NCBI RefSeq assembly: GCF_000334455.1 | Contig: NZ_BANX01000038.1 | Span: 1 to 64,000, forward strand | Length of the DNA stretch: 64,000 nucleotides | Origin: Gordonia soli NBRC 108243 | GTDB lineage: Bacteria > Actinomycetota > Actinomycetes > Mycobacteriales > Mycobacteriaceae | Direction: 5' to 3' | Shown here: piece after piece, positions 24,787 through 32,808 of the stretch | Layout: every line of letters begins with the position of its first letter | Position numbering within the stretch: the first letter of the stretch is position 1 | Position numbers and translations under genes: made by a program | The notes under the pieces: generated by a model | Seen by the model: only the letters and a program-made list of their open reading frames with translations | Told to the model about the DNA's origin: nothing | Database searches by the model: none

Positions 24787-26010
24787 GTGAGTGTTGACGA
24801 GACGGACGTCCCACGTGCCCCCGGGGCTCCCGACACCCGGCGCGCGGACGTGACCGCCACCGAATCCGACGATGATCGGACTCTCTCGACGGGCGTCGAC
24901 CCGATCCTCGCCGACTTCGCCGCGGCGGCAGCGCCCGACACCCCGTCCGAACAGCGCCGCGACCTCACCAAGGTGCGATGGATCGCGATCGCCGCCTGGG
25001 CCGCGCTCATCGTCTACGAGTTCTGGCAGCACGGGTTCGCCTTCGATCGCACCCGTCTGATCGTCCTCCTGGTCCTCGGCCTGCTGGCCGCGTCGATCGG
25101 TCGGCGCAGCGCACTCACCGTCATCATCGACTGGCTGCCGTTCGCGTTGATCCTGATGCTCTACGACTGGACCCGCGACGTCGCGGTGTGGCTCGGGATG
25201 CCCACGCATTGGCACCTGGCCGTCGACATCGACAACTGGATGTTCGGCGTCAACCCGACGGTCTTCCTCCAGAGTCATCTCAAACACGCGGGGCCGACCT
25301 GGTGGGAGGTCATCACCAGCGTCGTCTACATGTCCTACTTCATCGTCCCCTACGCCGTGGCCGCGGTCCTGTGGCTCCGGGACCGCGCCGCGTGGCGTCG
25401 CTACGCGGCCTGCTTCGTGGCGACGACGTTCCTCGCATTGGTCGGGTACACCCTCCTGCCCGCGGCGCCGCCGTGGGCAGCAGCCAAGTGCACGGCCGCC
25501 GAGGTCGTCGACCATCCGCACGACCCGCTCTGCATGTACGACCCGGCGCCCGATCCGAGCGGGGGCCTGCTCGGCCAGGTCGATCCCAGCAATCCGGGAG
25601 CGGCCCCGTACGTCGAACGCATCTCGGCGCGCGGTTGGGAGTACCTCAACTTCCAGACCGCGTCCAACCTGCTGCAGCTGGGTCAGGGCAAAGCGAACCT
25701 GGTCGCCGCGATCCCGTCGCTCCACGCCGGCTTGACGATGCTCTTGGCCCTGTTCATGTGGCCGCGAGTGAAGGCGCTCGGAAAAACACTGTTCATGGGT
25801 TACGCGCTCACGATGGCGTTCGCGCTGGTCTTCACCGGTGAGCACTACGTGATCGACATCCTGCTCGGCTGGGGTCTGGCCGCCGCGGTGATCCTGACCT
25901 ATCGGATCGTCGATGCCCGCTGGCTGACACCGCGAGCCAGACGCCGGAAAGCGGCGGCAGAGGCCGATGCGGATTCGGCGTCGACGGGGTCGGCCACTGC
26001 GTCCGGGTAG
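24787..26010 (+). CDS. PAP2/inositolphosphotransferase-like membrane phosphatase
   Basis: This 407-residue membrane protein has an acidic N-terminal tail of about 60 residues and at least six membrane helices. The PAP2 active-site motifs are present: motif-2-like AIPSLHAG and motif-3-like GEHYVIDILLGW with the catalytic His pair. The family removes phosphate from lipid phosphates or transfers phospho-inositol groups (Aur1/Ipt1-like); in mycolate bacteria such proteins act in cell-envelope lipid metabolism. GTG 24787 leads to MSVDETDVP. The conserved insertion near residues 235-285 (Cys-containing, PHDPLCMYDPAPD) is typical of the actinobacterial subgroup. Confidence 0.8.
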   Translation: MSVDETDVPRAPGAPDTRRADVTATESDDDRTLSTGVDPILADFAAAAAPDTPSEQRRDLTKVRWIAIAAWAALIVYEFWQHGFAFDRTRLIVLLVLGLLAASIGRRSALTVIIDWLPFALILMLYDWTRDVAVWLGMPTHWHLAVDIDNWMFGVNPTVFLQSHLKHAGPTWWEVITSVVYMSYFIVPYAVAAVLWLRDRAAWRRYAACFVATTFLALVGYTLLPAAPPWAAAKCTAAEVVDHPHDPLCMYDPAPDPSGGLLGQVDPSNPGAAPYVERISARGWEYLNFQTASNLLQLGQGKANLVAAIPSLHAGLTMLLALFMWPRVKALGKTLFMGYALTMAFALVFTGEHYVIDILLGWGLAAAVILTYRIVDARWLTPRARRRKAAAEADADSASTGSATASG

Positions 26011-26020
26011 TCTCCGGGGT

Positions 26021-26602
26021 ATGTCGGTGCCGCGCCTCTCGCCACGCTCGTGGCCGGGTGCGCTGATCATCCTCTGTATGGCCTTCGCGGTCATGTTGAT
26101 GCACTCCGTCATCACACATGCCGACGCCGGCGCTGCCATGTCGGGTTCTGCCGCGTCAGGTTCCGCCACGGCGGGGTCTGCGATGTCGGGGGTGCCGATG
26201 GCCGAGCCGATGCACGGGATGTCTGCGAACGTCTCTGTTCGCGCCACCGAACTCGACGTGGCTGGTCGTGACGGCACGCCACATCAGGGTCACGCTGATT
26301 CACAGCACGCCGACGGGCACGTGGCTGCGAATTCACCGGCGCCCCAGTCGATCGATCGGGCAACCACGACCATTCGCACCGTGATCGACAGCGCGCACGA
26401 CTGCGGAGTCCATCAGCACGGCTGCGTCTTCGCGCGGTCGGGCGCACCGGAGATCCCGCTGATCATCGCGATCCTGTTCTGGTGGGGCTTCCCGATGGTC
26501 CGCGCCGCGCTGGGTGCCCGCCCCGCGGGGCTCTTCCGGCTCGGACGTCCGCCACCCTGGGCTGTGTTCTCGCACCTGCGCTTACAGGTGATCCGCTGCT
26601 GA
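26021..26602 (+). CDS. DUF6153-like membrane protein, His/Met-rich
   Basis: This 193-residue protein has an N-terminal membrane segment (ALIILCMAFAVMLMHSV), a periplasmic-type linker rich in Met, His, Ala and Ser (PMAEPMHGM, HQGHADSQHADGH), a HDCGVHQHGCVF segment with two Cys, and a second hydrophobic segment near 148-165. Such His/Met clusters suggest copper or other metal binding. Proteins of this type are often encoded before DUF305 genes, as here (99 bp to the next start). ATG 26021 was chosen because the frame upstream overlaps the PAP2 gene's end. The role is inferred. Confidence 0.65.
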   Translation: MSVPRLSPRSWPGALIILCMAFAVMLMHSVITHADAGAAMSGSAASGSATAGSAMSGVPMAEPMHGMSANVSVRATELDVAGRDGTPHQGHADSQHADGHVAANSPAPQSIDRATTTIRTVIDSAHDCGVHQHGCVFARSGAPEIPLIIAILFWWGFPMVRAALGARPAGLFRLGRPPPWAVFSHLRLQVIRC

Positions 26603-26701
26603 GTCGATGAACTCGCCGGGCTCCACGGCCGGCAGAGCCTTGCTGTCCGCATGGCGCGGACCTGCACCATCCTCATCACGGATCCAAAGGAGATCACTCT
26701 C

Positions 26702-27337
26702 GTGAAAACCGATTCTTACACCACTCTGAACCGTTGTTGCGCAATTGCTCTCGGCGGCATCGTGGCCACCGCACTACTCGCCGGGTGCGGCGGTGACGGT
26801 GACTCCGCGTCCGCGTCCTCCAGCGCATCCGCGATCGACTCGTCGGGGACCTCGCTGACCGAGCACAACAACGCCGACGTCGAGTTCAACTCGATGATGA
26901 TCCCGCACCACCAGCAGGCCGTCACGATGGCCGGACTCGTCGACGAGCGCACCGACACCGCAGCCGTCCGCACGCTGGCGGCCGAGATCAGCGCCGCGCA
27001 GGAGCCCGAGATCGCCTTGATGACAGCGCGTCTGCGCTCATGGGGCGTCGACACCACGATGTCGGACGACCACTCCGAGCACGCGGGCCACGGTGGTCAC
27101 GGTGGCATGGAAGGCATGCTCACCGACGATCAACTCGCGAAACTGCGGGCTGCTCGCGGGCCCGCCTTCGACAAGCTCTGGCTCGAAGGCATGATCCGTC
27201 ACCATGAGGGAGCCATCGCGATGGCGAACGCCGAGATGGCCGATGGCAAGGATGCTGCATCGAAGGTGTTGGCCCAGCAGATCGCGGCCGCCCAGCGGGC
27301 GGAGATCGACCGGATGAAGAAGCTGCTCGGAGCGTGA
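26702..27337 (+). CDS. DUF305 (CopM-type) lipoprotein
   Basis: This 211-residue precursor has a signal sequence ending in the lipobox LLAGC (Cys near 30), a Ser/Ala linker and a DUF305 four-helix domain. The metal-type motifs are FNSMMIPHHQQAVTMA and LWLEGMIRHHEGAIAMA, with paired His and many Met; DUF305 proteins of the CopM type bind copper outside the membrane. A HSEHAGHGGHGGME loop adds six His or Glu ligands. AAAGGAG at 26686-26692 supports GTG 26702. It probably works with the His/Met-rich protein before it in copper tolerance. Confidence 0.87.
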   Translation: MKTDSYTTLNRCCAIALGGIVATALLAGCGGDGDSASASSSASAIDSSGTSLTEHNNADVEFNSMMIPHHQQAVTMAGLVDERTDTAAVRTLAAEISAAQEPEIALMTARLRSWGVDTTMSDDHSEHAGHGGHGGMEGMLTDDQLAKLRAARGPAFDKLWLEGMIRHHEGAIAMANAEMADGKDAASKVLAQQIAAAQRAEIDRMKKLLGA

Positions 27338-27344
27338 TCCGGTG

Positions 27345-27381
27345 TCGGTGCCGGGTCGGGCAGCCGAGCGCCCGGCACCGA
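27345..27381. terminator. hairpin terminator between convergent genes
   Basis: TCGGTGCCGGG and CCCGGCACCGA pair perfectly over 11 bp around a 15-nt loop, just after the DUF305 stop and before the end of the DUF4185 gene. Confidence 0.7.
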
Positions 27382-27399
27382 CCCGGTGGTCCGAAGCGA

Positions 27400-28473
27400 C
27401 TACCGCCGCAACGGCAATCGCATCAGGTAGACCTGGTATCCCAGGTAGATCGAGTACGTGAAGTAGAGGGTGTTGCCCTTCGACCACGGGTGGATGTACG
27501 GGGCATACCCCGAGTACGGGTTGTTCTCCGGCACCACTGTCTCGCCGGACGACCATGGGCCCCAGGGGTTGTCGGCCGTGCGGAGCACTACGCCGTTCTT
27601 GGTGGCGAGTGAGACGTACTTGCCGAGGTAGTCGTTGTAGGCCACCGACAACTCACCGCTCGGTGCCGGCATGATCGGGGTCGCGGACTCGGGGTTGTTG
27701 CGAACCCACTTGCCGTACGAGAAGTACTCGTACTTGCCGAGGTTCTCGATGTCCTTTTCGTTCACCCGGCTCAGATAGACTGCGCCCCAACGTCCGTCGG
27801 GTGTGCCGTAGGTGTAGACGGTGTTCCCGACCTTCAGGAACGCGGCCATCTGGAACTTGCGGTTGCCGCCTCCGTTGGGCCGATAGGCGTTGACGCGTTG
27901 CCAGTCCTGGCCATTGTTGGACGACACTGCGAGCCCGGCGAAGTTGGTGTACCAGACACCCGGTTGGCCCCAGTGCTTCACGGACATGTAGTTCAGGTAC
28001 TGCTTGCCGTTGGCTGCGACGCCTGCGGTCGGGATGAGCGTGACCTCGCGCCGCAGGTTGGGCTTCAGCAGTCGCTTGGCATGGCCGGGGCGTCCCGCGT
28101 GACCGGTGAAGGTCATCCCGTCGGCCAGGTAGCGGTCACGGCTGCGCAGCAGCACATTGGACCGCCAGTAGAACAACTGGCCGTAGAGCAGCGACCAGCC
28201 GTTGAAGGACTGGGTGTCGCCGAATGCGGTGAGGATCTCGCCGCGGCCGTTGTCCCACATGACGCCGAGGTCGGTGCCCATGATGTTGTAGCGGCCGACG
28301 GTGTCGTTGATCGCGCCCGGCCCCGTGAGTCGGGCGACGATCGAGCCCGGCGCTGCGGCGACGGGAGCCGCGGACGCGCTGGGTGCGGTGGCGAGGCCGA
28401 CGATGAGCGAGGTCGATACAGCCGTCACCAGCCCGACTGTCCGCCACCGGGCTCGGGCGAGACGCGAGATCAT
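27400..28473 (-). CDS. secreted DUF4185 protein, candidate GH183 endo-D-arabinanase
   Basis: The 357-residue precursor has a Tat/Sec-like signal peptide (basic start, VGLVTAVSTSLIVGLATAPSASA) and a DUF4185 beta-propeller-like domain: VGRYNIMGTDLGVMWDNG, AFGDTQSFNGW, GTPDGRWGAVYLSRV and TADNPWGPWSSGETV. From memory, DUF4185 proteins founded glycoside hydrolase family 183, endo-D-arabinanases that cut mycobacterial arabinan. A role in remodelling the arabinogalactan of its own wall is therefore plausible. I chose ATG 28473 because AAGG lies 7 nt upstream; a GTG at 28506 is possible. It is convergent with DUF305. Confidence 0.8.
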   Translation of the reverse strand: MISRLARARWRTVGLVTAVSTSLIVGLATAPSASAAPVAAAPGSIVARLTGPGAINDTVGRYNIMGTDLGVMWDNGRGEILTAFGDTQSFNGWSLLYGQLFYWRSNVLLRSRDRYLADGMTFTGHAGRPGHAKRLLKPNLRREVTLIPTAGVAANGKQYLNYMSVKHWGQPGVWYTNFAGLAVSSNNGQDWQRVNAYRPNGGGNRKFQMAAFLKVGNTVYTYGTPDGRWGAVYLSRVNEKDIENLGKYEYFSYGKWVRNNPESATPIMPAPSGELSVAYNDYLGKYVSLATKNGVVLRTADNPWGPWSSGETVVPENNPYSGYAPYIHPWSKGNTLYFTYSIYLGYQVYLMRLPLRR

Positions 28474-28559
28474 GGCGTGGACCTTATCAAGACCTGAGAG
28501 CCGCACGTGCGTTCAGACCACTGAGCTCGATCCCACGTGCGTCGTCGCAGGTCAGGCGA

Positions 28560-29441
28560 TCACGCCTCTTTGTAGCGTCCCGTGGTGTCGGCGGTGGTGA
28601 AGTCGATCTGGGCCGCCGAGTTGTTCACGGCCGTGACGATCCCGGTGCCGAACGGCCCCTGCACGTCGTAGAGCGTCGCGGTGCTGACCGAGATGCCGTC
28701 GTCCTCGATGTGGGTGTCGGTCTCGATGCCCACCCGTTCACCGCCCGGGAGTCGGCTGAGGGCGACGGTCAGGTCGCAGTTGATGAAGCCGATGCCGGTC
28801 GACCCCCAGTTGGACACCAGGCTCGTCGACTCCGCGCTGGTCACAGCTCGTTGGAAGGGAGTCAGCTCCTCGCCGACCACCGGCGGTGCGGACCGGGTCC
28901 ACAGCCGCTTGCGATGCGGGGTCTGGTTGCTGCCCATGTCCTGATTCCATGCGGGGGCATCGGGATCCCGGTCGGGATCGTCGACGCTGAACCACGGCAT
29001 CAGGTCGTCCGGAGCGGCCGTCGGCGGATGGAAGGTGGACTCCTCCTCCGGCCGGGACCATCGCTCACCGGGCGGCGACTGGGACTCCTGGAGGAACACG
29101 GTCGTCGCGCGGGCCACGACGATCTCCGCGTCGGCGTCCCCGCCACGGTCTCCGGGGTACTGCACGACCTCGGTCTCCGCGACGGAGATCCGTCGACCGT
29201 CGCGAACGAGCCGGGAGCGGGTGGCCGTCGGAGCCTGGCGGGCGGCCTTGAACAGATCGATGGTGAACCGGGCCGGGCGGAAGCCGGGGCGGCTGAACTC
29301 GAGTTCGACATCGCGCGCCGCGATCGCGCACACGGCTGGGCCGTTCAGTGTCCCCGGCGCCCAGAGACTGCGCGAGAACTGCGTCGGCGTGAACAGACCG
29401 TCGGCGGTTGCCTCGAAGAATGCAATGGATGATGCCACCAC
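28560..29441 (-). CDS. acyl-CoA thioesterase, TesB-like double hotdog
   Basis: This 293-residue protein resembles the thioesterase-like/TesB superfamily common in mycobacteria. The N-terminal hotdog has the motif LWAPGTLNGPAVCAIAARDV, and the second domain contains TSAESTSLVSNWGSTGIGFINCDLT, where Asp/Ser/Thr residues of the TesB active site are expected. It would hydrolyse fatty acyl-CoAs. The gene is divergent from hdeD, with 152 bp between, and 86 bp upstream of the DUF4185 start on the same strand. Substrate length is unknown. Confidence 0.8.
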   Translation of the reverse strand: MVASSIAFFEATADGLFTPTQFSRSLWAPGTLNGPAVCAIAARDVELEFSRPGFRPARFTIDLFKAARQAPTATRSRLVRDGRRISVAETEVVQYPGDRGGDADAEIVVARATTVFLQESQSPPGERWSRPEEESTFHPPTAAPDDLMPWFSVDDPDRDPDAPAWNQDMGSNQTPHRKRLWTRSAPPVVGEELTPFQRAVTSAESTSLVSNWGSTGIGFINCDLTVALSRLPGGERVGIETDTHIEDDGISVSTATLYDVQGPFGTGIVTAVNNSAAQIDFTTADTTGRYKEA

Positions 29442-29593
29442 GGTCCTTCCGCGACACGTTCGTCGGCGAGAGGTGGGCGGCCGTCGTCGGCGAGTGGTCC
29501 AGCTAGGGGCGACACGTCGCTGACGTGCACGTGTTTACGAGAGTGAAGAGGTAAACCAGGACGACAACGCCGACCGCGTACTAATCTTCGCTC

Positions 29594-30154
29594 ATGACAC
29601 TGGCAGATTACGCAAAGCAGATCCCGGATGAGCTGACGGGTGCGGTTCGGACGACGGTGATCGTCACCGCGATCGTCGGCATCGTGCTGGGCATCATCGC
29701 GCTGGTCTGGCCCGGCGCAACGTTGTTGGTCATCGCCATCCTCTTCGGTATCGCGTTGATCGCGACCGGCGTGTTCCGGCTCTATCAAGCCTTCGCGGCG
29801 TCACTGTTGCCCGCCGGATGGCGTGTCTTCCTCGGCGTGCTGGGCGCGCTCATCCTGATCGCAGGCGTCATCGCCCTCTTCAACCCGGCGGAGTCGCTCT
29901 GGCTGCTCGCCGTGTTCATCGGCATCGGCTGGATCTTCCAGGGCATCGGCGACGTGATCGCAGCGGCTTCGGGCTCCGCACATGCTCCGCGATGGCTGCT
30001 CATCGTGTCCGGGATCATCTCGATCCTCGCCGGCATCGTCATGCTCTTCCTCCCGGGCCTCGCGATCTCGACCTTCCTCTGGGTTGCCGCGATCCTGCTG
30101 ATCGCCATCAGTATCGCCAGCCTGTTCACGTTGCCGAAGAAGGTTGCTGCGTAG
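29594..30154 (+). CDS. HdeD/DUF308-family membrane protein
   Basis: This 186-residue protein consists mainly of six membrane helices arranged as three hairpins, each with the DUF308 pattern (GIVLGIIALVWPGATLLVIA, LIAGVIALFNPAESLWLLA, SILAGIVMLFLPGLAIST). HdeD in E. coli is linked to acid resistance; the biochemical role in actinobacteria is unknown. ATG 29594 is followed by a short amphipathic stretch. The gene converges on a TPR-like gene across two repeat A copies. Confidence 0.88.
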   Translation: MTLADYAKQIPDELTGAVRTTVIVTAIVGIVLGIIALVWPGATLLVIAILFGIALIATGVFRLYQAFAASLLPAGWRVFLGVLGALILIAGVIALFNPAESLWLLAVFIGIGWIFQGIGDVIAAASGSAHAPRWLLIVSGIISILAGIVMLFLPGLAISTFLWVAAILLIAISIASLFTLPKKVAA

Positions 30155-30226
30155 GCGTTGTCGGGTCGGCCGGGCTCGCGTTGGTTCGAGTTGGGGCTCG
30201 GACAGGGTTTCGGGCTCGGCCGGAGC

Positions 30227-30301
30227 TGACCACAATCTGCCGTCCAGCAGGGCGTCGTGTGGATAGTGCACGCGACTCGGCGCTGGGCGGCAGTTTTTGA
30301 C
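30227..30301 (-). repeat. intergenic palindromic repeat A, copy 6 (inverted orientation)
   Basis: On the plus strand it runs from TGACCACAATCTGCCG to GGCGGCAGTTTTTGAC, with GTGTGGATAGTGCACGCG between. Read on the minus strand the core becomes CGCGTGCACTATCCACAC, so the copy is inverted relative to copies 1-5. Confidence 0.75.
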
Positions 30302-30357
30302 GGTGGTGAGGTGTGCCGGTGGTTCGACCAGAATCTGCTGTGCGGCCATCCGGCTTG

Positions 30358-30431
30358 TCCACAATCTGCCGCGGAGCGGGGCGTCGTGTGGATAAGTGCA
30401 CGCGACCCGGTGCTGGGCGGCAGTTTTCGAC
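30358..30431 (-). repeat. intergenic palindromic repeat A, copy 7 (inverted orientation)
   Basis: TCCACAATCTGCCG and GGCGGCAGTTTTCGACC bound a core GTGTGGATAAGTGCACGCG, one base longer than copy 6. A degenerate half copy (ACCAGAATCTGCTG) lies at 30327-30340. No gene is supported from 30155 to 30489. Confidence 0.75.
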
Positions 30432-30489
30432 CAGACCGGGACCGTCCGGCCAGGGGCGAACCGACCCGAGCCCGGTCGACCTGACTGCG

Positions 30490-31089
30490 CTACGCCAACG
30501 CCAACCCGTCGATGGTCACCGACGCTCGGGCGGTCAGCGGATCGGGGTTCGTGGCGAGAACCGCGTCGATGGCGTCGAGCACGTCCCGACTGTGCGCCAG
30601 CTGTGCCCCGTCGATGAGTGTCTGACCTGTCGACGGTCCGGCGGGGGCGTCACCGCGGTGCACGACAGCCGCGCCGAGCAGACGACGAGCCTGGTCCGGG
30701 TCGACATCCCAGAGCGCATCGGCGGTCATCAACCAGAGTCGTACCGCAGGCGGGTAGTCGTGCAGATGAACCAGTGCCCACGCCCAGTGCTTCGCGACGT
30801 CGACGGTGTCGGCCTCGCCGGGCCCGTGGGTGTTCACGTACTTGCCGTGGAGCTCGCTGCAGAGAGGCATGCTGTCGGCCCACAGCTCCAGGTGCGACAT
30901 GCAGCGCACGCAGTTGTGCAGATCGGACAGGTACCGCACCGAGTACGGCCCCTCGCGCCGCGACCTGATCTCGCGCAGCACCGAGAACTCGGCCAGAGCC
31001 TGCTCGTAGTCACCTGCCGCCAGGAGTGATGCGGCCTCCGCTTCGATCTCCTCGATCACCTCTCCAGTGTCGCTGACCGTCGGCTCCAC
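30490..31089 (-). CDS. tetratricopeptide-like hypothetical protein
   Basis: This 199-residue protein is all-helical and resembles TPR proteins: ASLLAAGDYEQALAEFSVLR near 21-40, RYLSDLHNCVRCMSHLELW and HWAWALVHLHDYPPAVRLW have the spacing of small and large residues expected of TPR helices. There is no signal peptide. I do not recognise a named family; a protein-interaction role is likely. It is oddly isolated: two inverted repeat A copies lie after it and two direct copies before it, so the gene sits alone between repeat clusters. Confidence 0.65.
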   Translation of the reverse strand: MEPTVSDTGEVIEEIEAEAASLLAAGDYEQALAEFSVLREIRSRREGPYSVRYLSDLHNCVRCMSHLELWADSMPLCSELHGKYVNTHGPGEADTVDVAKHWAWALVHLHDYPPAVRLWLMTADALWDVDPDQARRLLGAAVVHRGDAPAGPSTGQTLIDGAQLAHSRDVLDAIDAVLATNPDPLTARASVTIDGLALA

Positions 31090-31165
31090 CGTGGCCGGAT
31101 CGACGTGATCTGCCGCTGTCGGAGGGTGGTCGACGTGGCCGGGCCCGACTCGGGTCCTCGGTCCT

Positions 31166-31240
31166 GGTCACAATCTGCCGTGCAGCGGTGGATCGTGTGC
31201 AATATCCACTCGGCTCCTCGCTGGAGGGCAGTTTTTGGTC
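31166..31240 (+). repeat. intergenic palindromic repeat A, copy 8
   Basis: GGTCACAATCTGCCG, core GTGCAATATCCACTCGG, and GGGCAGTTTTTGGTC. It lies upstream of the TPR-like gene, the only cluster that is not between convergent genes. Confidence 0.8.
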
Positions 31241-31293
31241 GGGTCAGTCGGGTGTTGGTGGTCGCGTGTTGGGCTGCCCGCGCGGGCCCGGAA

Positions 31294-31382
31294 ATCTGCC
31301 CGGGCTCATCTGAGATCTGCTCGCGGCCGGTTCGCGGGTGCCAATGCGGTCGCGGCGGCTTCCAGTCGGGCGCATTTCGGGG
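31294..31382 (+). repeat. spacer module B, copy 4 (divergent)
   Basis: ATCTGCCCGGGCTCATC, GCGGGTGCCAATGCGGTCG and GCGCATTTCGGGGA keep the order of module B, but CTGTCCACGG is lost. It lies between A copies 8 and 9. Confidence 0.55.
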
Positions 31383-31445
31383 ATGTGGGTGCGGGTTTCA
31401 GGTGCGGGGTCCCGGCCGAGGGGGCTCGCGTGCCCGACAGAAGTC

Positions 31446-31520
31446 GGCCACAATCTGCCGTCCAGCCGGGGTTCGCGTGCAATATCCACTCGGCTCCTCG
31501 CTGGACGGCAGTTTTTGGTC
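31446..31520 (+). repeat. intergenic palindromic repeat A, copy 9
   Basis: GGCCACAATCTGCCG, core GTGCAATATCCACTCGG, and GACGGCAGTTTTTGGTC. The core is identical to copy 8, 280 bp away. The remainder to 31654 contains ACCCAACCGC-type short repeats only. Confidence 0.8.
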
Positions 31521-31654
31521 AGCACCCGACACCGGAAAGCACGCCGACCTGGTCCACCGCCCGAACCCAACCGCCCGAACCCAACCGCACCAACGGCGAC
31601 GGCCGCCGCCTCGTAATGAGGCAGCGGCCGTCGATGTTCGATGCAGTTACGCGA

Positions 31655-32611
31655 TCAGTACTGCGGCGGGTACTGCCCGCCAGCCGGTGCGGCATTCAGC
31701 GGAGCGATCTGGCCACCGGTGAAGAATCGGTAGGCGTAGACGCTCGCGATCGTGGTGACCGGAATGGTCACCAGCAGTCCGAGGCCACACAGGATGGCGC
31801 CGACGATGTTGAGACCGATGCTGGCCAGGGCCAGCAGCAACAGCGGCCCGACGTTCTTGCTGATGATCGAGAAGCTCTCCTTGATACCGGAGATCGGGTC
31901 GAGTTGCTTGTCGACCACGAAGGTCAGGGCCCAGTACGTCAGGAACGCGAAGATGATGCCTGGGATGATGACGATGATCAGGCCGACGATGGTGCCGATC
32001 GCCACCAACAGCGCGGTGGCGATGATCGGTCCGTAGTTCCGGAACGCGAAGAAGGCGCCGAAGCCGGGCTTGCGCGCCTCGTTCTCGTCCAGCGCGCCGC
32101 GGATGAAGGCGGCAGAGAACAAGTACCCGACCAGGATCGAGATGATGCCGACGATGAAGGGGATCACCCAGCCGCCGTCACGTGAACTGGTGTTACTGAT
32201 GACCTGCAGGATCGCGTTAATCACCCAGAAGGCCAACACGATGCCGATCCACGGGCCGACGTTGTCTTTGAAGCGATTCCAGCCGTAGCTGATCGCATCA
32301 CCCACCGAGAACTGCTGCTGCGGAGCGAATCCCGGTGCGCCGTAACCTGCGGGAGCACCGTAGCCCGGACCCTGGTCTCCGGGGCCGTAGCCGGCCGGCG
32401 GAGGCGGGTACGCGCCCGGAGGCGGCGGGTTCGACCCCGGCGGGGGATACGCACCGGCCGGCGGGGGCGGGTACGCGCCCGGAGGCGGCGGGTTCGATCC
32501 CGGCGGCGGGTATGCACCGGGAGGGGGTGTGGAGCCCTGGGGCGGCGGGTACGCGGCGCCCTCGTCAGGGCCCGGAGTGCCGGGATTGGGCGGTTCGGGA
32601 GGAGTCGTCAT
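31655..32611 (-). CDS. Pro/Gly-rich membrane protein (Rv2560-like)
   Basis: The first 100 of 318 residues are a cytosolic-type Pro/Gly/Tyr-rich tail with units such as GAYPPPGSNPPPP, repeated at least twice; the rest has five or six membrane helices with a glycine-rich C-terminal pattern (IGTIVGLIIVIIPGIIFAFL, VVDKQLDPISGIKESFSII). The layout resembles mycobacterial proline- and glycine-rich transmembrane proteins such as Rv2560. Such proteins are of unknown function. The Pro-rich part is encoded by a DNA tandem repeat near 32392-32530, so length variation between strains is expected. Confidence 0.8.
   Translation of the reverse strand: MTTPPEPPNPGTPGPDEGAAYPPPQGSTPPPGAYPPPGSNPPPPGAYPPPPAGAYPPPGSNPPPPGAYPPPPAGYGPGDQGPGYGAPAGYGAPGFAPQQQFSVGDAISYGWNRFKDNVGPWIGIVLAFWVINAILQVISNTSSRDGGWVIPFIVGIISILVGYLFSAAFIRGALDENEARKPGFGAFFAFRNYGPIIATALLVAIGTIVGLIIVIIPGIIFAFLTYWALTFVVDKQLDPISGIKESFSIISKNVGPLLLLALASIGLNIVGAILCGLGLLVTIPVTTIASVYAYRFFTGGQIAPLNAAPAGGQYPPQY
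32392..32530. repeat. coding tandem repeat for the Pro-rich tail
   Basis: A unit of about 63 bp containing GGCGGGTACGCGCCCGGAGG and GGCGGGTTCGA occurs twice with few changes, followed by a partial third. It encodes the GAYPPP/GSNPPPP units. Confidence 0.65.
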
Positions 32612-32808
32612 GGGAGGCAGGATAAGCGACGATCGCCCCGGTCAACAGCTTTTCACGCCTTATGTCGTGTCACGGGTGGACGAACAGTCGATGTCGCCCG
32701 TTCGCTGTACGGTGTATCGCCGGAAAACGTCGGCGACCGTACCCCGCAGACCGGTCCGGTCGGCCCCGACGGTGGCCGGATTCGGGCGGCGCTGGCATCG
32801 TGAGACAG

